Below, piece after piece: positions 44,555 to 53,277 of a stretch of 64,000 bases of DNA (position 1 is the first letter of the stretch; every line of letters begins with the position of its first letter). Location: the NCBI GenBank assembly GCA_018266175.1, contig JAFEAY010000009.1, positions 13,701 to 77,700 on the forward strand. The letters are read 5' to 3'. Source of the stretch: Candidatus Dependentiae bacterium. Its GTDB lineage: Bacteria; Babelota; Babeliae; Babelales; RVW-14. The notes under the pieces are model-generated. The model searched no databases. It was not told where the DNA came from and was given only the letters and a program-made list of their open reading frames with translations. A program made the translations under genes and the position numbers.

Positions 44555-45394
44555 TTAGAGAAACAAGCTTCCAAAAATACCAATAGCAACACAGGTAACT
44601 CCTGCGGCAAGCATAAAGACCTGAACCTTACCATCAACATTTTCACCTACCGCAGTCCACAGGTCGCTCTCCAGATCCCAAGCGTTGGACTGGTCATATT
44701 GATCCTGGATCTCGTCTTCTTCCATAACGAAATCTACTGATTCTTTAGATTCATAACCTTGAGAAGAAAACGGTAATTGATTGGGAAGAGTAATAAATTC
44801 AGCAACAATGTTCTGTTGATTTCCCGCCTTCAGGTTTCTGACAATAAGCAAAAATTGAGGAATATTTTGGGATGCTTGTATTTCATCCAAGAATACAGAC
44901 ATTGCATGACTGATTGATTCGAAAAACACCTGAGCACTTTCATTTTTTGTGCATGGCGCCCAAGATAGATTAAGCTGAAATTTGGTAAATGGCTTCTTTT
45001 CGGCCAGCGCGCTTTTTCTTCGCTGAGCATTAGCAGCATCTAAGCTTTCACTAATAGTTTTTTTCAACCACTTCGACTCTGGCGCACAAGATCCAAAGCA
45101 TTTGGTCAAAAGCGTATAAACCGTTGCGCTCTTTCCCAAACTAACAGTTTGTGCAGCTTCTTGAAGTCTTTGATCAATCATCCCCTTCAAAGTCTCAAGC
45201 TCAATATTACCCTCTTTGAATAATTGCCAATGCTCTGCAAAATCAAATGAGTTATCCTGAAAAAATTTATAAACTTGTTGACTGGAAGCTTGATACTGAC
45301 CCTGAGATAATTTCCCAGGAGCTGCACTAAGCTCTACAACATTTACACATGAAGCAACTAAAAACAATACGTACATAACATTTCTAAAAACCAT
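44555..45394 (-). CDS. Exported protein with C-terminal membrane anchor, unknown function
   Basis: A 279-residue protein starting at ATG 45394, with AAGGAAT upstream; the longer frame to 45520 runs across the promoter. A signal peptide (about 1-24, ending LSA) is followed by a helical domain sharing a pattern with the gene at 42903 (see there) and a C-terminal hydrophobic helix VFMLAAGVTCVAIGIFGSLF at the very end. It is thus probably anchored at the C-terminus with the bulk outside the cytoplasm. Family unknown; first gene of the run of minus-strand genes that leads through galE into the glycan locus. Confidence 0.7.
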   Translation of the reverse strand: MVFRNVMYVLFLVASCVNVVELSAAPGKLSQGQYQASSQQVYKFFQDNSFDFAEHWQLFKEGNIELETLKGMIDQRLQEAAQTVSLGKSATVYTLLTKCFGSCAPESKWLKKTISESLDAANAQRRKSALAEKKPFTKFQLNLSWAPCTKNESAQVFFESISHAMSVFLDEIQASQNIPQFLLIVRNLKAGNQQNIVAEFITLPNQLPFSSQGYESKESVDFVMEEDEIQDQYDQSNAWDLESDLWTAVGENVDGKVQVFMLAAGVTCVAIGIFGSLFL

Positions 45395-45441
45395 ACCAAT
45401 ATTCCTTTTTCCACGGTTAAAAAAATAACAACAACCGTCAT

Positions 45442-45470
45442 TGTATAAACGTTTTTTACTTGATGCGCAA
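45442..45470 (-). promoter_or_regulatory. Candidate promoter at head of the minus-strand locus
   Basis: On the minus strand TTGCGC (45465-45470) and TATACA (45442-45447) are 17 bp apart, about 48 bp before ATG 45394. The -35 is imperfect, but the place at the head of a long co-directional gene run fits. Confidence 0.4.
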
Positions 45471-45617
45471 TCCCGTATGCATAATTTAATTTTAAGAACT
45501 TTAAAATTTATTTCTATCAAGATGATTTTAGTAAACCGTAATACTCGATTTATTGAAAATTTGCTATGGTGAATTGTGCAGAATATTTCAATCTTGTTTT
45601 ACAGATAAGGTGATTTC

Positions 45618-46133
45618 ATGAAAGACACGGTCAACATTATTTCACTCACACCATCACGCTGGCGTGAATATAAAACCCTCCGGCTGCATGCAATCATGCA
45701 AGATCCGTATGCATTTGGAAAAACGTACGAAGAAGATGCCGCACTACCAGACAATGTCTGGAAACAGCGCCTCAAAGAGGATGGAAAAACAGGGTATATG
45801 CTTTTTGCCGAGCGCTCCGGAATTTTGGTCGGTATGGCCGGTGCATTACTGGATGATGGCTGTATCAATCAACACCGAGCACGTATTATTTCGGTCTATG
45901 TACTGCCGGAAGCACGAAGCAAGGGAATAGGGACACAACTCATCAAAAAACTTCTTGAAAAACTTACTCATGATCCACGAATTATTATCGCCTACCTGCT
46001 TGTTAACCAACGCCAAGAAGCGGCCGTTAAGCTCTACGAAGCTCAGGGCTTTGCAATTGTTGGCATTATTGAACAAGCCTTTGCACACCATGGTGAATAT
46101 CATGATGCTGCCTACATGACTAAGAAACTTTAA
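45618..46133 (+). CDS. GNAT-family N-acetyltransferase
   Basis: A 171-residue acetyl-CoA-dependent acetyltransferase. The acetyl-CoA pyrophosphate-binding motif appears as ISVYVLPEARSKGIGTQLIK (R-x-x-G-x-G around residues 98-103), with the later LLVNQRQEAAVKLYEAQGF strand-helix and IGIIEQAF-type ending (residues 130-160) typical of this fold. Length is normal. AAGGTGA lies ahead of ATG 45618, and an extended -10 TGCTATGGT near 45562-45570 may drive it. The acceptor is not deducible; small-molecule or protein amine are both possible. Confidence 0.88.
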   Translation: MKDTVNIISLTPSRWREYKTLRLHAIMQDPYAFGKTYEEDAALPDNVWKQRLKEDGKTGYMLFAERSGILVGMAGALLDDGCINQHRARIISVYVLPEARSKGIGTQLIKKLLEKLTHDPRIIIAYLLVNQRQEAAVKLYEAQGFAIVGIIEQAFAHHGEYHDAAYMTKKL

Positions 46134-46198
46134 AAGACTCTTTTCGCATTGCTGTAATAGGCAATAATCAAAAAAGCATAGGCCACTCAAGGTTAATC

Positions 46199-46207
46199 TG
46201 CTAAAAT
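46199..46207 (+). promoter_or_regulatory. Extended -10 element of hisS
   Basis: TGC TAAAAT at 46199-46207, 34 bp before the hisS start. No convincing -35 box is seen. The same TGCTAAAAT occurs in the promoter at 56775-56802. Confidence 0.45.
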
Positions 46208-46240
46208 GGCAAGCATCAATTACCCTATGCGAAAGGAACC

Positions 46241-47488
46241 ATGATGATTTCACGCGTACGAGGAACCGAAGACATTCTGGACCTCAAGCTACAAACCTTT
46301 TTTATGCAAACAACACAGCATCACATGCAGTGTTATAACTTTACAGAAATACAAACACCTATCCTTGAGCATACTAATTTATTTGTTCGCTCACTGGGAA
46401 CCGACACTGACGTTGTCTCAAAAGAGATGTATGTATTCAAAGCGGAAAGCGAAGACAGCATCTGCTTACGCCCAGAAGGCACCGCCTCTACCATTCGTGC
46501 ATACATTGAGAATGGTGTACAACAGCGCCCTTGGAAGGTTTATACTCATGGTCCAATGTTTCGACATGAAAGACCTCAAAAAGGTCGTTGGCGCCAATTT
46601 TCTCAATTCAGTATTGAAGTGGTAAATAGTCCTTCAATTATGCATGACATCCAATTTCTCAAAATGCTTGATGACCTTTTTACGCATAAGTTGAAAATTG
46701 AAAATTATGTTCTTAAATTAAATTTTTTAGGGTGCAGTGATGACCGAAAAAATCATAAGGCTGCATTACTTGCATTTTTAGAAACTATTGCCGATCAAAT
46801 CTGCTCAACCTGTACCACGCGAAAAGATCGGAATACGCTGCGCATTTTTGATTGCAAAAGTGAAACATGCCAAAAGTTATATATCAAAGCACCTAAGCTT
46901 ATTGACCAACTCTGCACGCCGTGCAATGGAGAGTGGAAACTTTTACAAGAAACGCTTACCATACTTTCAGTCAATTTTATTATTGATCCACTGCTTGTTC
47001 GAGGTTTAGATTATTACAATAAAACGGCTTTTGAGTTTTCATCACGCGATTTAGGAGCACAAAATACATTTTGTGGCGGTGGACGCTATAGCCTCGGTAA
47101 AGAAGTTGGAGCCAACGATGACCTTGCTTCAATTGGCTGCGCGATTGGGATTGGAAGAACATTGATGCTTATGGAACAATCTGCTCAAAAATTAGCACTT
47201 CCTGAACAACCAGCACTTCACGCCATCATTCCTGTCGCGCAAGAGCAGCAACCGCTTGCATTGCTTTTGGGACAAGAATTAGTGAATCATGATTTGTGTA
47301 CAGAAGTTCTTCTTGAAGGATCATCAGTAACCAACATGCTCAAGAAAGCTAACAAGCTTGGCGCTCGCTATGTTTTAATGCTTGGCTCTGATGAACAAGC
47401 TCAAGGAACGGTCACGGTTAAAGACATGCTCAAAGGGGCAACACAAGTTGTCAAACAAGCAGAAATAATTAAGATTCTAAAAAATTGA
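46241..47488 (+). CDS. hisS: Histidyl-tRNA synthetase
   Basis: A class II aminoacyl-tRNA synthetase charging tRNA-His. Motif 1 region FTEIQTPILEHTNLFVRS, motif 2 MFRHERPQKGRWRQFSQF, the histidine-specific loops GLDYYNKTAFEF and NTFCGGGRY, and motif 3 GCAIGIGRTLML are all present. The insertion domain contains the cysteine groups CSTC, CKSETC and CTPC found in many bacterial HisRS. The C-terminal anticodon-binding domain (KKANKLGARYVLMLGSDE) is complete. At 415 residues it is of usual length. ATG 46241 and ATG 46244 both follow AAGGAACC; the first is reported. Confidence 0.97.
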   Translation: MMISRVRGTEDILDLKLQTFFMQTTQHHMQCYNFTEIQTPILEHTNLFVRSLGTDTDVVSKEMYVFKAESEDSICLRPEGTASTIRAYIENGVQQRPWKVYTHGPMFRHERPQKGRWRQFSQFSIEVVNSPSIMHDIQFLKMLDDLFTHKLKIENYVLKLNFLGCSDDRKNHKAALLAFLETIADQICSTCTTRKDRNTLRIFDCKSETCQKLYIKAPKLIDQLCTPCNGEWKLLQETLTILSVNFIIDPLLVRGLDYYNKTAFEFSSRDLGAQNTFCGGGRYSLGKEVGANDDLASIGCAIGIGRTLMLMEQSAQKLALPEQPALHAIIPVAQEQQPLALLLGQELVNHDLCTEVLLEGSSVTNMLKKANKLGARYVLMLGSDEQAQGTVTVKDMLKGATQVVKQAEIIKILKN

Positions 47489-47510
47489 GTAGACGCGTAA
47501 GCGTCTACTC
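47487..47510. terminator. Perfect terminator hairpin between convergent genes
   Basis: GAGTAGACGC (47487-47496) and GCGTCTACTC (47501-47510) form a perfect 10-bp stem with a GTAA tetraloop. It begins inside the hisS stop codon and lies 22 bp from the stop of the convergent gene at 47532. U-tracts are poor on both sides. Confidence 0.7.
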
Positions 47511-47531
47511 TTCAAGATACAAAATTTGTTT

Positions 47532-48293
47532 TTACGAAGCTCGTTGTTTTACGACACGCTCGATATAACGCTGAATAGATTCAATCCGTCTCATTTGAGA
47601 CTCAAAGCCAAAGCAGTAACGTGAATAACTGATGTTAAGATCGCGTCTCACCGATTTAATATAGTGCTTGAGTTGCTTAATGCGCTGCTCAACATACACT
47701 GGATATTCATCAGGCGCAGTCTTCCAAACAGCAAATTCCTTACCTTCTTCAGCAGTCTGCATAAGCGCTATGCGCTGCATCTCTTGATTGATTTCATTTC
47801 GAACATCATTAAGCAGGTCTACATATTTTTGCACGCTTTCTTCAGATCTCTTGAATTCTTGTTCATTAACCTGAATATAGCCATCATGCATAAGTTGTTG
47901 CACAATTTGTTTGATGTAATCATTTTTTTCAAGAGCTTGATTCTGTTTTGATATCACTTCAGCATCAAGTGTTATCAAAAGTCCTGCAGCATCGTTAAAT
48001 CGATGAGTTAACTCATCACTAAGCTTTGTGCAGATAATCTTTTTTTTATACAGCTCCATTTGTTGCTCAAAAGCTTGTCGATCTTCCTCGGAAAGATCCA
48101 TTTCCGAAATAGGAAGATCATCTCCTGGTTGCTCAACTTGTAAAGCATCGCCGTGAAGATGATTCCTTGTGCTTTCATCACCCAAGAGAACCGCTTCATT
48201 TTTTTCTAAATCTGATTGACGGTCCATGTCACCTTTCTGATCGGAGTCCAAAAGATTTTGTTCATCGATAGTAGTTTTCATAGCATTATCCAA
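47532..48293 (-). CDS. Coiled-coil protein of unknown function
   Basis: A 253-residue protein with no signal peptide or membrane helix. The N-terminal 75 residues are acidic and polar (DQKGDMDRQSDLEKNEAVL...), probably unfolded; from about residue 75 it is almost all charged helix with heptad character (AFEQQMELYKKKI, SVQKYVDLLNDVRNEINQEM, YVEQRIKQLKHYIKSVRRDL). No family recognised. ATG 48293 or ATG 48281 (MKTT) may be the start; neither has a clear ribosome site. It is preceded by a long non-coding AT-rich region. A structural or adaptor role is possible. Confidence 0.65.
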   Translation of the reverse strand: MDNAMKTTIDEQNLLDSDQKGDMDRQSDLEKNEAVLLGDESTRNHLHGDALQVEQPGDDLPISEMDLSEEDRQAFEQQMELYKKKIICTKLSDELTHRFNDAAGLLITLDAEVISKQNQALEKNDYIKQIVQQLMHDGYIQVNEQEFKRSEESVQKYVDLLNDVRNEINQEMQRIALMQTAEEGKEFAVWKTAPDEYPVYVEQRIKQLKHYIKSVRRDLNISYSRYCFGFESQMRRIESIQRYIERVVKQRAS

Positions 48294-48753
48294 AATACGA
48301 AATTAAGTGCAGTTTTGCCCGTTACCAGTAGTTTACTTACTCAGTAAAAAATAGCAAAAGCCAGGTTCTTTGTAATTAAATATAATCGATCATTATTTTT
48401 TATTTTCAATTCAATATTTTCACAAATAATATGCAATTTTTATTGATGAAATATTCATTTATCATTACACCCATATTTTAATAAAAATAATTGCTAAAAT
48501 TGAAAATTACATAAAAAAATATTTCTCCAATATCACGACTTGATCAATAATTTGAATAAATATAATAGAAAATCCAGCGAGGCTTTTGTAATTTTTGAGT
48601 TAACGCCAAACTGAAACCTTCTAAAATTTCAAAATTTATTAAAAAAGCTTTTAAAACCAATACAAAACAAACTTTCCATAATAGTTGCCAACAAAGTTGT
48701 TAGTAAGTTGCCTCTAAACTGTTTCTTGATGAAGGATAACTGAGGCGTCCAAC

Positions 48754-48778
48754 AAACTGTATCAATGTGATACAGTTT
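48754..48778. promoter_or_regulatory. Perfect 10-bp palindrome, candidate operator
   Basis: AAACTGTATC (48754-48763) and GATACAGTTT (48769-48778) are exact inverted repeats separated by AATGT. The half-site symmetry and position 77 bp upstream of the -35 of the M16 peptidase promoter fit a transcription-factor site. No U-tract follows, so a terminator is less likely. Confidence 0.55.
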
Positions 48779-48854
48779 CGAATACACTCTCCAGATCGAC
48801 ACATTCAGAGAATTAACATAATATTAAAAGTTACGACATGTTTATTGCGCGCAT

Positions 48855-48883
48855 TTGAACTGTTTTTACCTGAATGCTAGAAT
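48855..48883 (+). promoter_or_regulatory. Promoter of the M16 peptidase-murE-SNF2 operon
   Basis: TTGAAC (48855-48860), 17-bp spacer ending TGC, TAGAAT (48878-48883). Transcription would begin near 48890, downstream of the first in-frame ATG, which rules out the longer reading frame and supports ATG 48930. Confidence 0.55.
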
Positions 48884-48929
48884 AGCTTGCCAGTCAAGTT
48901 ATTCTAGTTATAACAAAGAGGAACTAAGC

Positions 48930-51803
48930 ATGAAGCACATAAAGCTCGGTTTACCCATCTATTTTTTATTGACCGTGTTTACATTTTCACTTCTTCATAG
49001 TTCTCCAAATAGCCTTCAAAAGAATGCTGCAATAAATTCAACTCAAGGACTTTCGCATCTTGATGAGTGCTTAGTCCGTTCGAGTAAAAAAATTACAAAA
49101 CTGGTTCTTGATAACGGATTCACCGCATTACTCTATCAAACGCAACCAGAAAATATGTCACCCGAAGTGGTTACCATGCTTACCTTTGCAGTTGGCTCAA
49201 AAGACGAAGAGCACGGGCAATTTGGTTTTGCTCACGCGGTTGAACATATGATTTTTAAAGGCACCGAAAAAATGTCAGAGCTTGATCTGAAAGCAATCGC
49301 TGAAAAGTTTTGTATTGGCAGTATTGGAATTGGATACAACGCCAACACCAGCACAGATCTTACACGATACTATTTTAAAACTGATGAAAAAAATTGGCCT
49401 GTATTTCTTGGCATTCTTGCCGATTGCATGGAAAACGTTCGCTTTGATGAGCACCATTTTGCATCTGAAGTTAAAGCCATTGTTAACGAACTCAAAATGA
49501 GGAGTAAAGATCCATCAGGCCTTGTACATAACATTCTTGGCGAAGAATTTTATCCATCTAATCATCCTTACCACCATCCATTGGGAGGATTTAAAGAAGA
49601 CTTGCTTCAAGCAAATGCAGCCCAACTCAAAGCATTTTATAAGAAACACTACACTCCTGAAAAAGGTCTTTTAACCGTTGTTGGCAACGTTGATGTCGAA
49701 AGTTTTAAAAAACTTGTTTATCTTCATTTTGACTCAATCCCTGCAGCATCAAACATTGAAGATGCTCCAACATTTGATATGCCCGATCAACAAATTACGC
49801 AAAAGAAAATTGTTGTAAGTAAGCACATTCCAGCACCAATTCTATTTCTAACCTGGAAGACACTGAGCAACTATCAGGATCGCACAAGTGCACATGCTCA
49901 AGATTTTATGCAATACGTTTTACAGGAAAGGCTTCGCCCCTTACGCGATGAACACAATCTTGTTTTTGGCATATCAGCTGGCGGACATGTCGCTCAATTT
50001 GGGGGAAACATGTATATTTACCTGCGCCCGAAAAATGAAGCTGACCGTTCTTGGTTTGATAAAACCTTTAATAAAAAGTCTATTGTTAAACGATGTAAGC
50101 AATTTATCACTGATCAAATTAATGATTTAATGGTTAATGGTCCAACAGAACAAGAGCTTGCTAACTTTCGACACAATTCAAAAACGTCGCTTCTGGATGC
50201 TTTTCAGTACAACGTCTCTATCGCATCAATGTTTGCATCAAACTACTTTATTGAACGAAATGAATACCAAGTTTTTGATGACATAAGAGTTTGCGATTCA
50301 CTCAACAAAAAAACAATCCAAGAGTTTTGTAAAAAATTTCTTAAGCCATCACGCATGCACACAATTTCGTTTCAGCCCATTGCCCAGAATGACGAACAAG
50401 AATGGGAAGCTCTGCATGCCATGATTGACACAGCTGATGAAAAATTAATCAACAATAAAATTCGAGAATCTCAGGTTGATGAAGAAAAAAATCTTGTTGA
50501 TCAACTCCCTGAACCTGAACTCATTGATTTTTCTTTAGAAAAACCGGATCAACACTTTATTCTTTCAAACGGACTTGAAGTCTTTATTAAAAATAAACCA
50601 AATACTCCATTTATCGCATTTTCATGCAGCTTTAAGAATAATGAGCAACTATCACTCTATCTTGATAACAATAACCAAGAGCATGTCAGAATGTTGACCA
50701 TGTCACAGTTACTGGAAGGAAGTAAGGGATTTTCTAAAAAAGATCATATCGATTTCTTTGAAAAACTTGGCGCCTCAGCATTCTTCGGATCTGGTGGAGC
50801 GTCAGGCTCATGCCTTCAAGAAGACTTAGCAGTCGTTGGTCAACGCTGCATGCATATTTTGACACAACCAACCTTTCCAAGAGCTTCATTTAATCAAGCA
50901 ATTGCTCATGAGATTGAGTCAATTAAAATGAATAAAAAAAGCGAAATATATGTTGCAAGTAAAACTATCGGGGATTATCTTTTTGCTCAATATCCATGGC
51001 GTAAGAGTGATGATCAGATGATTGCTTTACTTGAAAAAACTTGGCGCAATGAGCTTTTTACCTTTCACAAAAACTACGTCATCCCTACTGGAATGTTTAT
51101 TACGTTGGTTGGCGATATCGACAAAAAAACAATTAAAGCTGACCTAGAAAAAATCTTCGGATCATGGAAGCCATCAATACGTGATAACTCATACGATTTT
51201 ACCATTCCAGAGATCACAAATCCTGCGCCACAAGAAATCATCAAACCAATGCCCAAAGAAATGGTAGTGCTGATGCTTGCACGCATTACCAATTACGCAG
51301 ATACAGATGATGACCTTATTCTTGAGCTCATCGAGCAATATCTCAACAAACAACTATTCGCCATTCGCGAAGCAACTGGGCTTTTTTATTCATGCCAGGG
51401 ATCGCTTTCTGCATCTGGATTTTTAACCAAAGGAGCTGGTCGAGTTGTTACACTTCTTTCACCACAAAACGTTGCACCGACCGAAAAGCTCATTCGAACA
51501 ATGCTCCAATCAATTGCTGATAACGGTATACCTGAATATGATTTAAATGTTGCAAAGCAAACCAAAAGAATGGAGCTTGCAAAGTCATTTGCAACAAATC
51601 AAGCACTCAACAATGCGTATAATTTTATTATTCGCAATAACAAAGACTGGAACTATTTTGATAACTGCCTTGATCGCATCAATGCCGTAACACATGAAGA
51701 AGTAAATGCTGTGGTGAGCAATTATCTTAATCCTGCAAGCTGGTCAACCATTAAAGTTGGAAGGCTCAACAATGTTGATCCCCAAAACATATCCGGTAAC
51801 TAG
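48930..51803 (+). CDS. M16-family zinc metallopeptidase (pitrilysin/insulinase type), exported
   Basis: A 957-residue peptidase from ATG 48930 (GAGGAACTAAGC upstream) with a signal peptide (about 1-24). It carries the inverted zinc motif H-x-x-E-H as GFAHAVEHMIFKGTEKM (His102, Glu105, His106) and the third ligand Glu180 in HHFASEVKAIVNELKM, 74 residues further on, as expected for active M16 enzymes. The two-part layout (active N-terminal half, second homologous inactive half from about residue 540) is normal for pitrilysin-like proteases. It should degrade peptides in the periplasm. MurE begins 32 bp before its stop, so the genes are co-translated. Confidence 0.93.
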   Translation: MKHIKLGLPIYFLLTVFTFSLLHSSPNSLQKNAAINSTQGLSHLDECLVRSSKKITKLVLDNGFTALLYQTQPENMSPEVVTMLTFAVGSKDEEHGQFGFAHAVEHMIFKGTEKMSELDLKAIAEKFCIGSIGIGYNANTSTDLTRYYFKTDEKNWPVFLGILADCMENVRFDEHHFASEVKAIVNELKMRSKDPSGLVHNILGEEFYPSNHPYHHPLGGFKEDLLQANAAQLKAFYKKHYTPEKGLLTVVGNVDVESFKKLVYLHFDSIPAASNIEDAPTFDMPDQQITQKKIVVSKHIPAPILFLTWKTLSNYQDRTSAHAQDFMQYVLQERLRPLRDEHNLVFGISAGGHVAQFGGNMYIYLRPKNEADRSWFDKTFNKKSIVKRCKQFITDQINDLMVNGPTEQELANFRHNSKTSLLDAFQYNVSIASMFASNYFIERNEYQVFDDIRVCDSLNKKTIQEFCKKFLKPSRMHTISFQPIAQNDEQEWEALHAMIDTADEKLINNKIRESQVDEEKNLVDQLPEPELIDFSLEKPDQHFILSNGLEVFIKNKPNTPFIAFSCSFKNNEQLSLYLDNNNQEHVRMLTMSQLLEGSKGFSKKDHIDFFEKLGASAFFGSGGASGSCLQEDLAVVGQRCMHILTQPTFPRASFNQAIAHEIESIKMNKKSEIYVASKTIGDYLFAQYPWRKSDDQMIALLEKTWRNELFTFHKNYVIPTGMFITLVGDIDKKTIKADLEKIFGSWKPSIRDNSYDFTIPEITNPAPQEIIKPMPKEMVVLMLARITNYADTDDDLILELIEQYLNKQLFAIREATGLFYSCQGSLSASGFLTKGAGRVVTLLSPQNVAPTEKLIRTMLQSIADNGIPEYDLNVAKQTKRMELAKSFATNQALNNAYNFIIRNNKDWNYFDNCLDRINAVTHEEVNAVVSNYLNPASWSTIKVGRLNNVDPQNISGN

Positions 51804-53256
51804 CCATACCGACCACGTGGGGCAAGGTTCAACCTTTGTTGCTATTCGCGGTTTTAAAATTGATGGAGCAACCTGCATAGCTCAAGCAATCAATCGTGGT
51901 GCAACTGCTATTGTTATTGAAGACAAAACACTGACACCTGAGCTTGAGCAATTGTGTTCAATGCACAACATAAAACTTGATGTTGTATGTAATGCACGCC
52001 AAGAACTTGCAAAACGAGCGGCACAAGCGCTTGGTAACCCAGCAGCACAACTCACCATGATTGGGGTCACCGGAACCAAAGGCAAAAGTACAACAACATA
52101 CTTGGTTGAACATATTTTACGTACAGCAGGTCTTCTGACCGGTCTTGTTGGCACCATCAAAAATTTTATTGCGACTTATGATACAACACTCAACACACCA
52201 ATCATCAAAGAAATGCAAGGTACTCACACAACTCCTGAAAGCGATGCTTTGCAGATGTTTCTAGCTCAAGCTGTTCAGCATCAAGTGAGCCATGTTGTTC
52301 TTGAAACATCATCACATGCATTAAGCCTGAATCGAGTTGATGGAATTTTATTTGATGTTGTTGGCTTTACTAACTTGTATCACGATCACATGGATTTTTA
52401 TACGAGCATGGAGCATTATTTTACCGATAAGCTCAAATTATTTGATCAAGTAAAACCGGGCGGATCTATCGTTATTAATACTGATAACGAGTGGGGGCTC
52501 AAAGCACTTGCGCGTGCCATTCAATTACCGAACGTAACCGTTATCACATGTGGACAGCAATCATTAATACCTGATGCAAACAATCATCGGCACGTACAAT
52601 TTTCTGTTCTTGATAGCATGTCGCTTTCGATAGCTTTAGAACCCGATGCTCCGGATGTCAGTAGAAAAATTATTACATGCGCTGCTTTGATTGGGGATTT
52701 TAATGGTTACAACTTGGTTATGGCTTGGTTAATTGCTTTCAAAATGGGGATAAAACCTGATATAATTCAGCATGCTCTCGATTTGTTTTCTGGAGTTCCT
52801 GGGCGCATGCAGTTGCACCGCTTAAAAAATGGAGCACTTGGTATTGTTGATTATGCACACAATGCAGCTTCAATGGATGCGGTCTTAAAACTCTTGCGAA
52901 CAATGACAAAAAATTTAATTGTTGTATTTGGATGTGGTGGCGACCGCGATCCCTCACGCAGACCAGCTATGGGAGCGGTAGCTGCTCAATATGCTGATCA
53001 GATTATCTTGACCAATGATAACCCCCGCTCCGAGGACGGCATAACAATTATTCACAATATTTTGGCGGGCATTCCTGCAAGTCAGCATGAAATTGTAAGC
53101 TGTCAGCCGGATAGATCTCTGGCGATTCAATATGCAGCTGAACTGGCTCAACCAGAAGCAATTATTGCAATCCTGGGAAAGGGGCATGAAAATTATTATA
53201 TCGTTGGTGATGCGGTTTTGTACTTTGATGATTACCAAGAAATACAACAGTTCTAA
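51772..53256 (+). CDS. murE: UDP-MurNAc-tripeptide synthetase
   Basis: MurE adds the third amino acid to UDP-MurNAc-L-Ala-D-Glu in peptidoglycan synthesis. The ATP loop is VTGTKGKSTTTYLVEH, followed by THTTPES, VLETSSHAL and DYAHNAASMDAVL. The specificity motif reads DNPRSED; DNPR is the form that selects meso-diaminopimelate, so the cell wall should be of the meso-DAP type. GKGHENYY near the end is the expected C-terminal loop. The start ATG 51772 has GGAAGG upstream and lies inside the peptidase gene; the TTG five codons earlier is less likely. The product has 494 residues, normal for the family. murE is away from other mur genes. Confidence 0.96.
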   Translation: MLIPKTYPVTSHTDHVGQGSTFVAIRGFKIDGATCIAQAINRGATAIVIEDKTLTPELEQLCSMHNIKLDVVCNARQELAKRAAQALGNPAAQLTMIGVTGTKGKSTTTYLVEHILRTAGLLTGLVGTIKNFIATYDTTLNTPIIKEMQGTHTTPESDALQMFLAQAVQHQVSHVVLETSSHALSLNRVDGILFDVVGFTNLYHDHMDFYTSMEHYFTDKLKLFDQVKPGGSIVINTDNEWGLKALARAIQLPNVTVITCGQQSLIPDANNHRHVQFSVLDSMSLSIALEPDAPDVSRKIITCAALIGDFNGYNLVMAWLIAFKMGIKPDIIQHALDLFSGVPGRMQLHRLKNGALGIVDYAHNAASMDAVLKLLRTMTKNLIVVFGCGGDRDPSRRPAMGAVAAQYADQIILTNDNPRSEDGITIIHNILAGIPASQHEIVSCQPDRSLAIQYAAELAQPEAIIAILGKGHENYYIVGDAVLYFDDYQEIQQF

Positions 53257-53277
53257 GCTTTATAAGGAGATGCGCTC

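Larger units (their letters stand above)
48294..48929. other. Long AT-rich non-coding region with dyad and promoter
   Basis: This 636-bp divergent gap is the largest in the window. The first 400 bp are very AT-rich with many TATAAT-like words and no reading frame of note. The right part holds a perfect dyad at 48754-48778, a dyad AACAA-AG-TTGTT near 48690, and a sigma70-type promoter at 48855-48883 followed by the ribosome site of the M16 peptidase gene. I see no RNA gene in it. It is the most likely place in the window for an unannotated small RNA or complex regulation. Confidence 0.5.

Noticed and set aside
46797-46923. Cysteine pairs in HisS as a sign of an extra zinc domain
   Set aside because: These cysteines occur in the insertion domain of many normal bacterial HisRS proteins.
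48855-48929. N-terminal extension of the M16 peptidase
   Set aside because: It overlaps the -35 and -10 boxes; the signal peptide starts at ATG 48930 with GAGGAA before it.
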